Assembly: GCA_964030475.1 (NCBI GenBank)
Contig: CAXIPT010000005.1
Span: forward strand, 1,458,741 to 1,522,740
Origin: Tethya wilhelma
Taxonomy: Eukaryota; Porifera; Demospongiae; Tethyida; Tethyidae
Direction: 5' to 3'
Length of the DNA: 64,000 bases
Within the stretch, counting starts at the first letter, position 1, and each line of letters begins with the position of its first letter. The notes under the pieces are model-generated. The model searched no databases. It was given only the letters and a program-made list of their open reading frames with translations, and was not told the origin of the DNA. The translations under genes were made by a program, and so were the position numbers. Positions 53,100 to 64,000 of the stretch are shown in pieces.

Positions 53100-56000
53100 A
53101 GCTTAGGAGTGCTATATGAGTAGCCTGAGCCTCAATAATTTGGTATGTACCGTGGCACTCTTCAACAGTAGTCTGGCCAGCGACAAGAGACTGCTATAAC
53201 CCTTTCAATCAAGAAATCGCTATTCAGTTGTACTTGTACAGCCTCTACCGGGACACTAAGAACCCGTATGTACCGGTATACCATACCCGGGTACCCCAAG
53301 TTCAAACGGAAGCGTGTCATACAAGTGGAATGCATCGTACAGATTTGTCATAATCTGCAGTTGTGACACGTTGTGGTTAATGAATATGATTACTCCATGA
53401 GGCCGGCTTGTATTGCGCAGCGTAGCCTCTATTTTTACTCCTTCTCTACATGTTGTTGTCACACATAAAGTTGTATTATCGTATCAAACGTACATTTGGG
53501 CCTCTAGTCTCGTCCCCAGACCTCAGTGCCCATTCTCCAAGGAGAAACATTAAAGAGAGTCTGGTACATGCGCTGGGCATTCTCAAACCAGATGGCCTTT
53601 TTTTTAGTCCTGAACACGAATTATATAGCTGGTAGAAATAACAGCTAATTTACAACTAGCCATGTGTAGTATGAATCTCCCATATGCTCCATACAAACGC
53701 AAAATGTTCAATAAATAGTATGTACTTCCAGGGGGTCTTAGTGTAGACTGTGTTTAATTACCGAGGCATTTTGGAGGGGTAAACCCGACATTTGATGGGT
53801 ATATCTCCCATTACCAAACCTCAGAAAACGCATGCCAGTCTATACCTGACTCCCTCACATCAGCAGGAGCTGATGGAGAAGAAACTGTATGGGGTTTATT
53901 GATGTTCAAAGGGAGGGATGGTGGGCAAAGCATGCAGAGTTTAAAAACAGACTGATCTCTCCTTTGCCGCCACGAGGTAGATCGACAGAACTCAGGGGAA
54001 GTGCGCATGTGTGTATGAGTGTCACCTGACCTGACCAGACCAATTGGAGGATCCATTTACCCATGGGCCAGTCGTTTTCCATCACCTCCAACCAGTTTCC
54101 TCTTATGCATCTTAGAAGTTCAATCTTAAAACTTTCAAAGGCTTCAGTAATAGCGTTTCAACTTCACAGTTTTCCATTTCTTTATGAAATTGAATTTCTT
54201 TAATTCTGTTTTGTGTTTCTGTAAATCTTCTCTCTCTTTCCTCTGTGCTAATGTTGGGTTGAAATTTTTCCAGAAGCACAACACTTACGGTTTTGTATTT
54301 GATTTTACCCATTTTGAATTCAACTTGAACTTGTGTTTGATTTTACACTGTAGGTGTGCTCATCTCTCAATGATCACGATGACTTTCAGGAAAGGTCCTT
54401 CCCACATGTGGTGTGTGTGTGTGTGTGTACTGTGTAGAGTAAAGCCTTAATAATTAATTATTCATGAAGTTGTATTGTTTATGTGATTGTGTTCCTTTGT
54501 TTCAATTGGACATTGGATTTAGCCCTGATTCCTTGAGATGAGGCCCTGAAATCAGGGCCTGGTCTCAAGATTTTGTTCTGTTGTGCATGTGTAAGCCATG
54601 GACTATTTTCTCAGAGTTGAGTTGAATCGTATTGTTGAAGTTACTTGCTGTGGTTCTTATCAAAGAATGAAGAGACTCTTGCTACTATTGGTGATCATGA
54701 ACTACATTACTTAGCCAGGGAGTCACTTGGTTGCTCCTAGCTGTAACCATAATTGTAAAAAGAATTATGACAGTTCTTGCTGGTATATGATTATACTATG
54801 GTGCTATTAATTTTCTTACCTCTTCAGCAGCATTCTGTGTAGGAGTCAACATGGGAGTCCCCCCCAGGAGGAGTCATATCACAGCCTCGCTCATCACAGC
54901 CTCAGTCCCGACAGCCTCACTCCAGGACCTCTCCTCAGCTGATCATGTGTGTAATAGAGTGTCTCCTCTGGATCCACGCAGAGGGGGACTCTTGGGATTG
55001 GGAGTTGGATGGTGAGCCAGTTGGGTGGTGAGCCAGTCGGAGAGTTGGGTGGTGAGCCAGTCAAGGAGTTGGGTGGTGAGCCAGTCGGGGAGTTGGGTGC
55101 TAAGTCAGCCGGGAGCATCACAGCCTCATTCCTCTCCTCAGGTGAATATAGTCTCCTCTGGATCGAGGGCTATATGGTAAATAGGTCGTACATGCATTGT
55201 TACTTGACCTTTAATATAATTAAGCTCTTACCTCCTTTTCACTAAGGTAAATGGATCCTGAATCTTGAACTTCCTGCCAAAATGCTTCATGGAATATTTG
55301 CTTGAAATTTTTCAAGAAGTACAATGCTAACCGTTTTGTACTTTATTTTACCCATTTGAATTCAAATGGCTCAAATTGTGGGCCTTTTAAGAGTTGGATG
55401 GTGAGCCAGTCTGGGAGGAGTTCAGTTGGGTGGTGAGCTGGTCAGGGGAGTTGGGAGTTGGGTGGTGAGCTGGTCGGGGAGTTCAGTTGGGTAGTGAGCC
55501 AGTCTGGGAGGAGTTGGGTGGTGAGCCAGTCGGGGAGTTCAGTTGGGTGGTGAGCCGGTCGGGGATCGAGTTGGGTGGTGAGCCAGTTGGGGAGTTGGGT
55601 GGGTATAAGTTACTTGTAGTTTCTCTCTTTGCTTTCTTCTGGGAAGGTCTGCCTGAAATTTCTTCAGGAGCAGAATACTGACTGATTTGTATTTAATTTT
55701 CCCCATGATTTGAATTCAAATGGCTCAAATCGTGTGCCTTTTATAGGAATCGCAATCTTGTGACATTACACTAAACGAAGGCTTCTGTTATTGCTTCATT
55801 TCGATATCCTTATATATTTATTTTATCTTGCTTCTACAAATCAGGCTTCAGACTATAGGGTTAGGACTAGGAGGCTTAGGGGCTGCATGGGTGAAAGTAT
55901 GTATCATGCACTCATGTCTATCTGTACATTGTGCTGAGTCGGCAAAAGTGAATAACTTCATCTGCATAGATATTAGAGACTACGTAACCTCTTAATATCT

Positions 56001-56102
56001 AGGATCAGGTATGACATGTCAACAGTGGCATAGTTTGTCTATCATGGTATTTTCCTAGTCTGGTGTAGCCAATCCCTTGCATGTAAGGGGCTGGCTACAT
56101 CA
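53100..56102. other. Gene-free region with minisatellite and dispersed repeats
   Basis: No convincing exon is found. GGCATTCTCAAACCAGATGG at 53578-53597 is a lone terminus of the MITE family seen at 12080 and 14345. A dispersed word set ('gaaatttttccagaagcaca', 'ttttacccattttgaattca', 'aatggctcaaat') recurs near 54270-54330, 55300-55385 and 55645-55745. A minisatellite occupies 55005-55110 and 55390-55605. Confidence 0.6.
55005..55605. repeat. Interrupted GC-rich minisatellite, ~24-bp unit
   Basis: Units such as GAGTTGGGTGGTGAGCCAGT plus CGGG occur in two blocks (55005-55110 and 55390-55605) separated by about 280 bp of other repeat sequence. Open frames through it read as an artificial 'LGGEPVGE' repeat and are not considered genes. 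Confidence 0.85.
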
Positions 56103-56107
56103 GACTA
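56056..56107. mobile_element. 52-bp snap-back element
   Basis: TAGTCTGGTGTAGCCA on the left pairs with TGGCTACATCAGACTA on the right, and CCTT/AAGG continue the stem near the centre. It resembles the other short fold-back elements at 3741 and 14027 in size and layout but differs in sequence. It lies at the 3' end of the NIT2-like gene. Confidence 0.7.
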
Positions 56108-56344
56108 TTAAATCTTCCTCTCCAGCATTGCTGACAAGGAGTGGTGTTTGCTCCACTCTCTCCTGGAGGTCCATATCTCTACGACCCTCTCAGTGGGCAT
56201 GTCCTTCAAGATTATGTTGCTAGGCCAGGAAGCTCCTCTCACTGGGAGGCCATCTTCCTCAGTGGATGAGCCACAGGAGGGAGCTAGGAGTTTGGACTGA
56301 AGGTAAAACTGAAACAAATGTGCATTCATGCATTGCCTGTAATG

Positions 56345-56427
<83 letters not shown>

Positions 56428-56735
56428 ATTGTTGTGTGATGGCAACAAAAGAACAAGTTTTTGTTGTTAGAAAGAGCTTTAGGAAGTCATTTGGGTGCAT
56501 AATTTGTTTCAATACTGACATTCCTCTTGTAAGCAGTTCCCAGTGAAGTGGACCTGTGGTCATATTGAATGCTCCTGGGTAGCAGAGCAACTTGCAACCT
56601 ACATTGATGATTTATTTGTATCAACTTATTTGTCAGGAATAAAAGTAACAGACCTTGTTGGCTGTACAGGGAAGCAAGCTCAGGAAACCTCATATCATAG
56701 CAAATACCAATACCAATCTTGCACCATTCTTCAGT

Positions 56736-56827
<92 letters not shown>

Positions 56828-57540
56828 TTGAACCTTTTTATTAAGATTGTTTCATATACCTGTGTCAAAGGTCAAGAGGTCATTGCCACCAGTGAGCACC
56901 AGGGACTCTTGGAAGGTGATTTTTCCAGGGATATCAATGTCAAAGAGATGCATCTATAGTCACATGATAACATGAATAATAATAGTAGGCAAACATTAGA
57001 CACAGTAAGGAAACATAGTAGAGACATGGCAGTGGTACCCCCACCTTCCTATACTTCCCCAGGAGGTCACCATTGGGTCCAAACACAGGACAGGTATTGT
57101 AGAGTTTGTCACCATCTCTCTCAGGCAGAGAACCTTTACACAAACAATCATTCAGTGAGAAGATGTTTGTTTATTATGACATGATTCTCAACATCTCTCT
57201 CACCTCCTATGAGATAGATGCCACAGTCTTTGGCCACCCTGGACAGCATCTGTGTGCTGTTGCCTGGTATTGGCTCAGCATACTCTGGAAAGTGCTTCAC
57301 ACCATATGGAGAGTTGAAACACTCCTGTGACGAATCAGAGTGTGTATGCATGAGTTTGTTGGATAGAATCACATGAATCATGGACCAGGGTATAGTTTGA
57401 CAGGAACTCACAGGCAATGAAATGACTTTAGCTCCCTGGCCAGCTGCTTCTCTGATCAGTTTCTCTGCTCTCTCCAAATTAGCAGCCTTGTTGGCACTCA
57501 CAGCCAGCTGGATCAATCCAAGACGAAATTTACCTGCCAT
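56103..57540 (-). CDS. Nitrilase-family omega-amidase, NIT2-like, with damaged 3' end
   Basis: NIT2 hydrolyses alpha-ketoglutaramate and alpha-ketosuccinamate. Exons on the minus strand: 57412-57540, 57204-57324, 57045-57133, 56860-56953, 56654-56728 and 56520-56598. They encode [20 protein letters not shown]..., [72 protein letters not shown] and [18 protein letters not shown]. The catalytic triad residues are visible: Glu of LPE, Lys of YRK and Cys of ICYD. The part expected next, around 'ARDD...WGHS', is not found. At 56103-56250 a terminal segment (ERVVEI, then [11 protein letters not shown] in another frame) can only be read with a frameshift. Either the gene is decaying at its 3' end or the sequence there is faulty. 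The start codon follows the shared promoter motif by 4 bp. A decayed copy lies upstream. Confidence 0.78.
56349..56425. repeat. (CA)n microsatellite
   Basis: About 38 CA units between the last clear exon and the terminal segment of the NIT2-like gene. Confidence 0.95.
56733..56824. repeat. Compound (GT)n-(GA)n microsatellite
   Basis: About 26 GT units followed by about 19 GA units in the NIT2-like intron between exons 56860-56953 and 56654-56728. It has the same compound structure as the tract at 14192-14302. Confidence 0.95.
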
Positions 57541-57570
57541 TTTTATCGACCCTTTACCAAAGCAAAATTT
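57541..57570 (-). promoter_or_regulatory. Promoter motif GGTAAAGGGTCGAT at the NIT2-like start
   Basis: On the minus strand GGTAAAGGGTCGAT (57558 down to 57545) ends 4 bp before the ATG at 57540. Its first 13 bases are identical to the words at 23735 and 28952. The transcription start must lie very near, giving a very short leader unless there is an upstream exon. Confidence 0.6.
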
Positions 57571-57693
57571 TAGTTTGTTAATTATGGCTTCAATGGCAAC
57601 AAAATTTAAATATCATTACAACAGTTGAACACTACTCAAAATATGTTTTCACAGCTACATGTGCTGTATAGAAAATCCGTTATTATGATATCC

Positions 57694-58440
57694 TTACAGA
57701 GACAGCATCAGGTCTCCTCTGTTCAATAATGGGAATGTTACTAGATCATACGCTAGGTCAATGTCATCATGTAGTAGATAATGGTCTCTTTCTTTAGTAA
57801 CTGTTGTAGCCACCACTGTACCCCTTAAATAAACAGAAAGAAAGAGAAATTGGGAGCTTGTAATGCTAATTAACAGCTTACATTCCTCTGATAAGTGCTT
57901 CATATTGCAGTGGCCCTGTGACTGTACCAAAATTAACTGCAACTGGGCCTATAATAAACAGTAATACATCATACATGTATTTTAAAAATGGAAGTTGCTT
58001 GACTAACATACCTTAAAATTGTTGGCAATACAGTGAGGCAAGATCTTGAAATATCATGTCATGGCAAATCCTCACGGATGCCAATCTTACACCACTGACT
58101 GAGTCATGATCTCAGTGAGAGGAGGGAGAATAATATGACTAAATGGTGATATAATTCACCTGTATCAAGGGTCAAGAGGTCGAGAGCACCGTAGATTCTT
58201 TGAAAGTGATTCTGTCAGGAATATCATTATCAAACAGATGCATCTCAGGCTGTGATTGTTTCGAAACTATTTAATAATAATAATAGATCAAAATGCATGT
58301 ATGTTTTAATCTCCCTCCAGCTGCTTCTCTGATCAGTTTCTCTAGCTGCTCTCTCTCCAAATTAGCATCCTTGTTAGCACTCACAGCCAGCTGGATCAAC
58401 CCAAGACGAAATATACCTTTATCTTAATTGAAGTGTGAGG
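57694..58440 (-). pseudogene. Decayed second copy of the NIT2-like gene
   Basis: Pieces of the neighbouring gene recur in the same order on the minus strand. A copy of exon 1 lies at about 58316-58418 (AGCCAGCTGGATCAA and neighbours, with an insertion), a copy of the [10 protein letters not shown] exon at about 58160-58250, a trace of the ICYDM exon near 58035-58100, a trace of the GPLHWELL exon at about 57880-57950, and a terminal exon at 57694-57830. The terminal exon reads GTVVATTVTKERDHYLLHDD then IDLAY, and then needs a frameshift to reach NIPIIEQRRPDAVSL, the usual nitrilase end. Frames are broken and splice sites partly lost. It shows what the terminal exon of the intact ancestor looked like. 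Confidence 0.7.
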
Positions 58441-58649
58441 CAATGGTCATGCCAATTTATGTTCAAGATGATGAGCTATCCTGAGCATGTACTCGCCTGC
58501 CATTACTGCTGATCATGAGTTGCTGACAGTTGAAGCACTAACTCTTGTAGTGAATGTGTGAGTTGAAGTAATAGCTGAGTATAATATATAGTCATACATT
58601 TCACATGAATCATAATCATATGAATGTATTTTGAACTATAATAAACAGA

Positions 58650-59372
58650 CAATGTCATTCCAAGTGAAATCAACACAAAATAATGACGCATATGTCTCAG
58701 ATTTTCAGTTTTCAAACTTCCATGGTGTCCACATTATGTGATGAGATGTGAAACCAATTTGTAATCTGTAACTGGGTAAATTTGTGCTATTTTTGATTTG
58801 TGCTGACTCCGTGATACAAAATATGCTATATCTTCTGCTAGGAATAAGATCGTGGAAAACCAATTGGATATCCCAATAGTAGTACTTGAAACAAACTTTG
58901 AAATGACATGTTACAAAATTTAATATCTATTTGGTCAAGTAAGGTCAAAGTTACTGCAAAGCTTTGATTAAAGGCTTTCTTCTTCCAGTCGGAAACCTAT
59001 TTTTTGTCAAAAGTGTTGTTCGGTCATTTCTTAGTATGTAGATAAATTTTTATGTTGGGACGATAATAGGATCCAATATTAAGCAGCAATTTACTCGATT
59101 AGGTCATGATCAAGTACTATTGAGATACCCAATTGGTTTTCCAAGATCTTATTCCAAGCTAGCACAAGAGATCTACAGTACATTCAGGAGCTAATCTTGT
59201 ATGGCTTCTAATTTATATGTGGCTAATTTGTGCTATTTGTAATTTTGTGCTGACTCTGTGATGCAAAATTTGTTGTGGTTTCACATCTCAGCACATACTA
59301 TGTGCACATTGAATTTGAAAAAATCTGAGACATGCGTAATTTTTTTGCGTTAATTTCACATGGAACGACCCC
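58650..59372. mobile_element. ~720-bp fold-back element
   Basis: Outer arms: CATTCCAAGTGAAATCAACA and 'gcatatgtctcagatttt' on the left; 'aaaatctgagacatgcgtaa' and TTAATTTCACATGGAACG on the right. Inner arms also pair: GGAAAACCAATTGGATATCC (58853-58872) with 'gagatacccaattggttttc' (59126-59145). No ORF is seen. It sits between the decayed NIT2 copy and another NIT2 fragment. Confidence 0.75.
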
Positions 59373-59399
59373 AATGCAATAACGTCTGGCCCACAAGAT

Positions 59400-59460
59400 T
59401 AATAATGACTCTAGCTCCCTGACTAGCTTAGTTTCTCTGCTCTCTCCAAATTAGCAGTTT
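59400..59460 (-). pseudogene. Third fragment of the NIT2-like first exon
   Basis: TTTCTCTGCTCTCTCCAAAT and 'gactctagctccctg' match the first exon of the gene at 57412-57540 on the same strand. Only about 60 bp survive. It lies just beyond the fold-back element, which may have inserted into an older duplicate. Confidence 0.6.
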
Positions 59461-59885
59461 AGATAATTTTACACCTGAAATACTCATGTATTCATTTTCT
59501 CTCTCATTCATTTGAATATGAGCCAACTTAATACGTATACGGCGTGAGCGAAATGCAGCAGCACACAAGAGACTGCAATAACAACAAAAAGAGCTAAACT
59601 TTTATGATGAAAATAATGCAACAACCAACAAATTGTGGGGAAAACAACTCAACAGTTAGATAAAGTGAAGAGACTCTAGTGGTATAAACTGTGACAAAGT
59701 AACGACATTTAATTTACTAATTAAGAGCAAAATATTAAGGCTAGACTATGAGCACACTAACTATAGTGATGTAACTAATCATACACTAAAAATACAATAA
59801 TATGCATGCACACAATATTCCAGTCTAAGAGTCTTAAGTTTCAGTAGTAATCAAACACAATGTCATACGTAATACACTATAACAC
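59461..59885. other. AT-rich region 3' of the last gene
   Basis: I see no gene or structured repeat; it probably includes the 3' UTR of the gene ending at 59886. Confidence 0.5.
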
Positions 59886-62800
59886 TTAGCTACACATCAT
59901 AAAATCTCCCTTTTGTGGCAGACCGATGGTACAACATGGTACATCATCATAATCTCCTTTCAGGTGCATACTCATAACTTTGAATATATATTTCACTTTT
60001 GGAGTAATATTAAATACATTCCATGAGGTACAGGGAAGGTTTGATGACATTATCACTTTCTGGGTGCTACCACCATCCTCAGAAGCTAGCAAGGCTATTT
60101 TAATCTTATCACCACCTCGAGGCTGATATTTTTTGTTCAGTTTCCAGTAAAGACAAACACATCCATCATTCACTATACGAAGATTTAGATCAGTTACGAT
60201 GTTGTCAAATGTCCAAAGAGTATCATATGGCAAACTGATGGCTTGACTTGGTAATGTTGGAGTGGCACCAGGTGAAGTATGTGCTATGATATAAAAGATG
60301 TAAATAAATCCAATTTTTTGAGTCAACTCATGGGAGAAAATGTCGTAGACATATTCCACTCCCTTTATATCTTTCAGCTCATCCAAATATTTCAAAGTTA
60401 ATAAGTTCATTTCAGAATCAAATTGCACGTACTGAATTGAGTATGAAGCAGCTCCATCCACAGGAGACCATTTTAAATGCACTTTTCCTTTTTCAAGATC
60501 ATATATATAGGAAAAGTTCTTGGGAGAATCCAGTCTATTTTTTTGTGATAGGTTCAGAACATACTTTTTACCAGGAAAACTGTTCAGAAAGTTTCCATTC
60601 TCTGCTGCAATAGCAGTGGCTGTGATGCTTACTTCTGGCAATTCTAAACCATGTTCATCTGAATCAAAGATATAGGTTATTAAAAACAGTAAAGTATAAA
60701 CATAATGATACTTTTATTATTATATTACATCATGCAGTAAACAACGTGATTGTATGCAGTGGGTACTAAATTTAACTCACCAATATGGCTCATTTCTATA
60801 AGTGTAGGAAGAGTGACCACCAAACTTTCCTTTCCAGCAGTAGCTTTCTCTTGAAATTTGTGAGCCTGTCTCTCTGAACTTGTAGTATTGGTCCTAACTA
60901 GTAAGTATGATTGGGAGTTTGGAACAGTAGGGTATGTGATGGTCAAGTCAGTGACATCAGCTCCAAATGTGACTTTGGTTGCTGTGGGGGATGCAAGACG
61001 CTCAATAATAATTGGTGAGCAAGTCCAGTCACTATTGAAAAGGCCAGAATGTCCAGTTGTTTTTGCAATGCATTGAAACTTGTCCCCTTCTGCTCCACCA
61101 ATATCAGCTCCTTTGAATGAAGCCGAGGGCTTTTGTGCATCATTCACAGTATGAGAAATTACTATCTTTTGGTCATGTACATTTCTCAATGCCAAGGTGT
61201 ACTGTGAAAAACCTTGAACGGCGTCACACATCACCTTCAACTCATCCTCCTGATATGTGGGGTCATATGTATAGGTCACATTTGTGGGTGGCTCAGGTGT
61301 GCTCCACTGAGATGCTGCACGTTTTGGTGGTGAGGCTACATCAGCTGTGTCACCAAATGCCCGAACAGCCAAAGAGTACCTATATGATGGAGAAAGCTTG
61401 TTCCTGAAGTCTATTAAGGGCTTGTATAGCTCTAGGTCCTTGGCTTCAATATGTTCATGAGCTGGAATGTTAAATGTAGTAGCAATGAGTTCTTCAGCAG
61501 TTGACTGAAAGTTAGGCCGTCCCAGTAAATAAAACTTATTATAGTACTTGGCACCTGGAGACTGAGAGCAAGTGATCTTTAGGCAGTCAGAATCAGGAAT
61601 ATATGTTGCTGAAAATCTTTCAACCTCCTTCAAGTAGTGGACAGATTTAGGAAATGTACTTGGCTTTAGGCTGAACAGGGAGCTAGAGTTATTTCCTAGT
61701 GAGTAGATTTTGACTGAGTAGTAGTGATTTTGCTGAAGTTTGGCTATATCAGATTGTGACAGCCTATAATTTACCAAGCATGCTCCTTTGGATTTGTGGT
61801 CAGGATCAGTGATGTCAATTTCGTGAGACAAAGCAGCCACTTTCGAATCCACATCCTCAAACTCAACCTGATATTTGTGCACATCACTTAAAGGAAGCCA
61901 GGAGACACACAAACTACCGGCAAGATTACTCTCCAAGTAAGTAACAGAGACTTTGGTTGGTGGAGGCAACAAACTAAAGCTTACGGAATCAACTTTGAAT
62001 GGACTATTTGCCAGGTTGCTTCCATCAGGAATAAATCCAGCTCGACAGAGAAATTGTGCAGTAGGTATTACTTCTGTTGGGAGATCTGCCAAAGCAAAAG
62101 ATCCCATATCTGGTAGTGGCTTGCCAACAGATTTAGTCAGTGTCACTTCCCCAGAGGAAGTGTTAATTATCTGGCACATGATAGTATCAATTTTAGTTTT
62201 ATCACTGGGGGGACTCCACTTGATATCGATGGTGCTATTTGCAGCACCAAAAAGTGGAAGAGTGTGTGTGACTCCTTGCAGTGGAGGAGCTTGGGGTATG
62301 ATTCCTGATCTGGTGACGGTGCTGCTCTGCAGACCTTCCCTTAAGCTTTGAGATTGGACGGCAAAAGCCTGGCCAGAAAAATCCATGTACTTTTCAGGAG
62401 GAAACATGTAATTCACACCAACTACAGCACCTGGTTTAAGCTGAGAAGAGACAACATGACTCATTTTCTTCATATCTTGACACACAAGTTCAATTTTTAC
62501 TGCCTTTGAATAATCTGAGATTCCTTGTACTCTTCCAACAATTGCATGGTTTGTATCAAGTCCTATAGTCACAGCCTTTGGAGGAGGAAGTAAGGCTGTA
62601 TGAGACAAACTATGCTTGAGAACTGCTCCTTTGAAGGTGATTGTTTGGTTTTTAAATTTTTTGCCTGTAATTCTACAGGAGACACCAATGGAAGCGGTGA
62701 CTATGGAGGCAGTGTAGAAACAATCATTTGTTACTTTCCAATTGCATTTGCCAGTTGTACAAGAGAATTGTCTAGAAGGTTCAAGTGGACTTTCAACGTT

Positions 62801-64000
62801 GACTTGTACATTGTACTGTACGTTTGGCACAAGTGCTGGGAGTGAGTTCCAAGAGATACTGAGAAGATTATCACAAACTATCATGCGCATGGGAGGGCTT
62901 ATTTTTAGCACTTTCTCAATCTTTTGCCTTGCATCCTTTAATTTTTTATTTGCTTCATCTCGGGCATTCTTGTATTTGTTCTTGTCATTACTTTTACCAA
63001 ATATCGAAGTCAAAGCACCAAGTAGTGACAGGCCACCCGCTACCACTCCAACAACAGCAAGTGCTGAGCCTACAACATCAACTGCACATTCAGCCCATGC
63101 AAAAAATCCAGCCGCATCGAGAGAATCTACTTCAAGACTGTAGAAATCTTCTACTAAATTTTCCATCTCTTTTAAATTCTCTTCTAACTCGTCCTTGCAC
63201 TCATTAGCTTCATCTTCTATTGTCTTCTCTAGATCATCTTTATCAACATCTCGGCAAATCAATGAATCAATAGTCTTGACCAAGGCCTGTTTTCCCAGTC
63301 TTTTTAATGTTATAGCTGCCAGCAGCTTCACAAGATGGTCAGGCTGCTCGACCAGTTGCTTTGCAATGGAGCCAACATTTGTTATCAAAGTATCTAGAAT
63401 GTACTTACCCACATCATCCATACTCAGAATTTTGACCTTGGGGAGGTGGACTACTATCCTTGGTAAATCAACACTGACAATTTTCAATTTGCCAGCAATG
63501 CTAATATCGTAAGTCCCACCAATCATGAATGCATAAATATCATCGTCTTCCCACTTGCTTTTGTCAGCCGTACTCAAGATGATGTCAAATTTAGATGTGA
63601 TAGCCTTGTCAAATGCCAAATCCACTATGGCTGAGCATCCTTTCTCAGTTTTTTGTGCTAGACAATCTTTGATCTGATTAACAAGCTTTTGATCAAAGAG
63701 ATCTGGTATTAATGGATTGGGCAAAGGCCAGCTGGTAATCTGGAAACCTTTCTCCTTATTCCAGCAAAAGTTGATTGAAGGGTTTTTCACTCCAAGAAAA
63801 TCCTTGGGGTAAGTTACTGTAAACTGAAACTCTGTTACACTTGGGAAATACACTATAGTGGTCTTACAAACTGCAACATCCAAAAGAGTAATACCAGCTT
63901 CAAGAGAAATACTTATTTGATTATTCTTAAGTTGGTAGCTGAAAGAGAGAGATGGTCCCTTTTCAAGGAAATCTCCATCATCACTAGTTTCTGCGGTTGA
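59886..64000 (-). CDS. Large multi-repeat beta-sandwich (FN3-like) protein, function unknown, 5' end beyond the window
   Basis: The frame is open from the right edge to a donor at 60779-60780 (exon 60781-64000) and continues in a last exon 59886-60658. About 1,330 residues are visible. From the N-terminal side of the visible part there are a beta-rich region, a helical region with two acidic coiled-coil-like stretches (DKDDLEKTIEDEANECKDEL; ARDEANKKLKDARQKIEKVL), and between them a glycine/alanine-rich hydrophobic hairpin (SALAVVGVVAGGLSLLGAL). Then about seven weakly similar segments follow, opening with PPP/PEPPTxVxxxY and carrying a Trp or equivalent and a YxVxVxA-type strand, resembling fibronectin-III folds. 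I recognise no family. No secretion signal can be judged because the start is missing. The hydrophobic hairpin suggests membrane contact, which is inference only. Confidence 0.7.

Noticed and set aside
54184..54450. 88-aa plus-strand ORF
   Set aside because: Composed of the dispersed repeat found again at 55300 and 55650 and a (GT)n tract; no coding signal.
55009..55245. 78-aa ORF with LGGEPVGE repeats
   Set aside because: A frame through the 24-bp minisatellite; the unit length is a multiple of three, which keeps it open by chance.

Overview
This window is nuclear DNA from an animal, most probably a sponge; a demosponge resembling Amphimedon is my best guess. It is intron-rich, many introns are only about 50-100 bp, and the splice sites are standard GT/AG. 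Gene spacing is tight, (CA)n/(GT)n microsatellites are frequent, and small inverted-repeat transposons are common. The gene set (Na+/K+-ATPase alpha, an ERG/FLI-type ETS factor, an Ig/FN3 receptor, a Roc-COR protein with a Death domain, an APP-like membrane protein) is metazoan. I could run no database search, so the species is inferred.

Layout. 1-971: non-coding DNA with nested small transposons. 972-4576 (+): Ig/FN3 receptor, 5' and 3' ends not visible. 4898-6228 (-): TOM70, 5' half only. 6479-16332 (-): complete Na+/K+-ATPase alpha, 28 exons. 16788-22227 (+): PNT+ETS transcription factor. 22704-23672 (-): small protein made of little more than a TEL/Yan-type PNT domain. 23832-27503 (+): RNA polymerase III subunit RPC2. 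27655-28941 (-): uroporphyrinogen-III synthase. 29082-30765 (+): radial spoke head protein RSPH1. 31345-38540 (+): APP-like type I membrane protein with an E2-like domain and an APP-type cytoplasmic tail but no E1 domain. 39159-47831 (+): nucleoporin NUP160, 5' half only. 47833-50108: repeats. 50109-53099 (-): ankyrin-Roc-COR-Death protein. 53100-56102: repeats. 56103-57540 (-): NIT2-like amidase with a damaged 3' end, followed upstream by a decayed second copy (57694-58440). 59886-64000 (-): large unrecognised multi-repeat protein that runs off the right edge.

The genes form no single pathway; most are housekeeping genes. Organisation is the common theme. Three pairs are head to head with short shared promoters (ATPase/ETS, PNT-only/RPC2, UROS/RSPH1). 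An identical 13-base motif, GGTAAAGGGTCGA, lies next to the start codons in two of these promoters and at the NIT2-like gene.

Isolated N characters (4897, 8497, 14255-14256, about 15826, 36787, 47832, 49380) behave like contig joins. TOM70, probably the Ig/FN3 gene, and NUP160 stop at such points. At 36787 a 581-bp segment is repeated on both sides, which looks like an unmerged contig overlap.

The observations most worth following up are the E1-less APP-like protein, the PNT-only gene tail-to-tail with an ETS gene (a layout suggesting a Mae/Edl-like regulator), the shared promoter motif, and several transposon insertions whose target-site duplications can be read directly.
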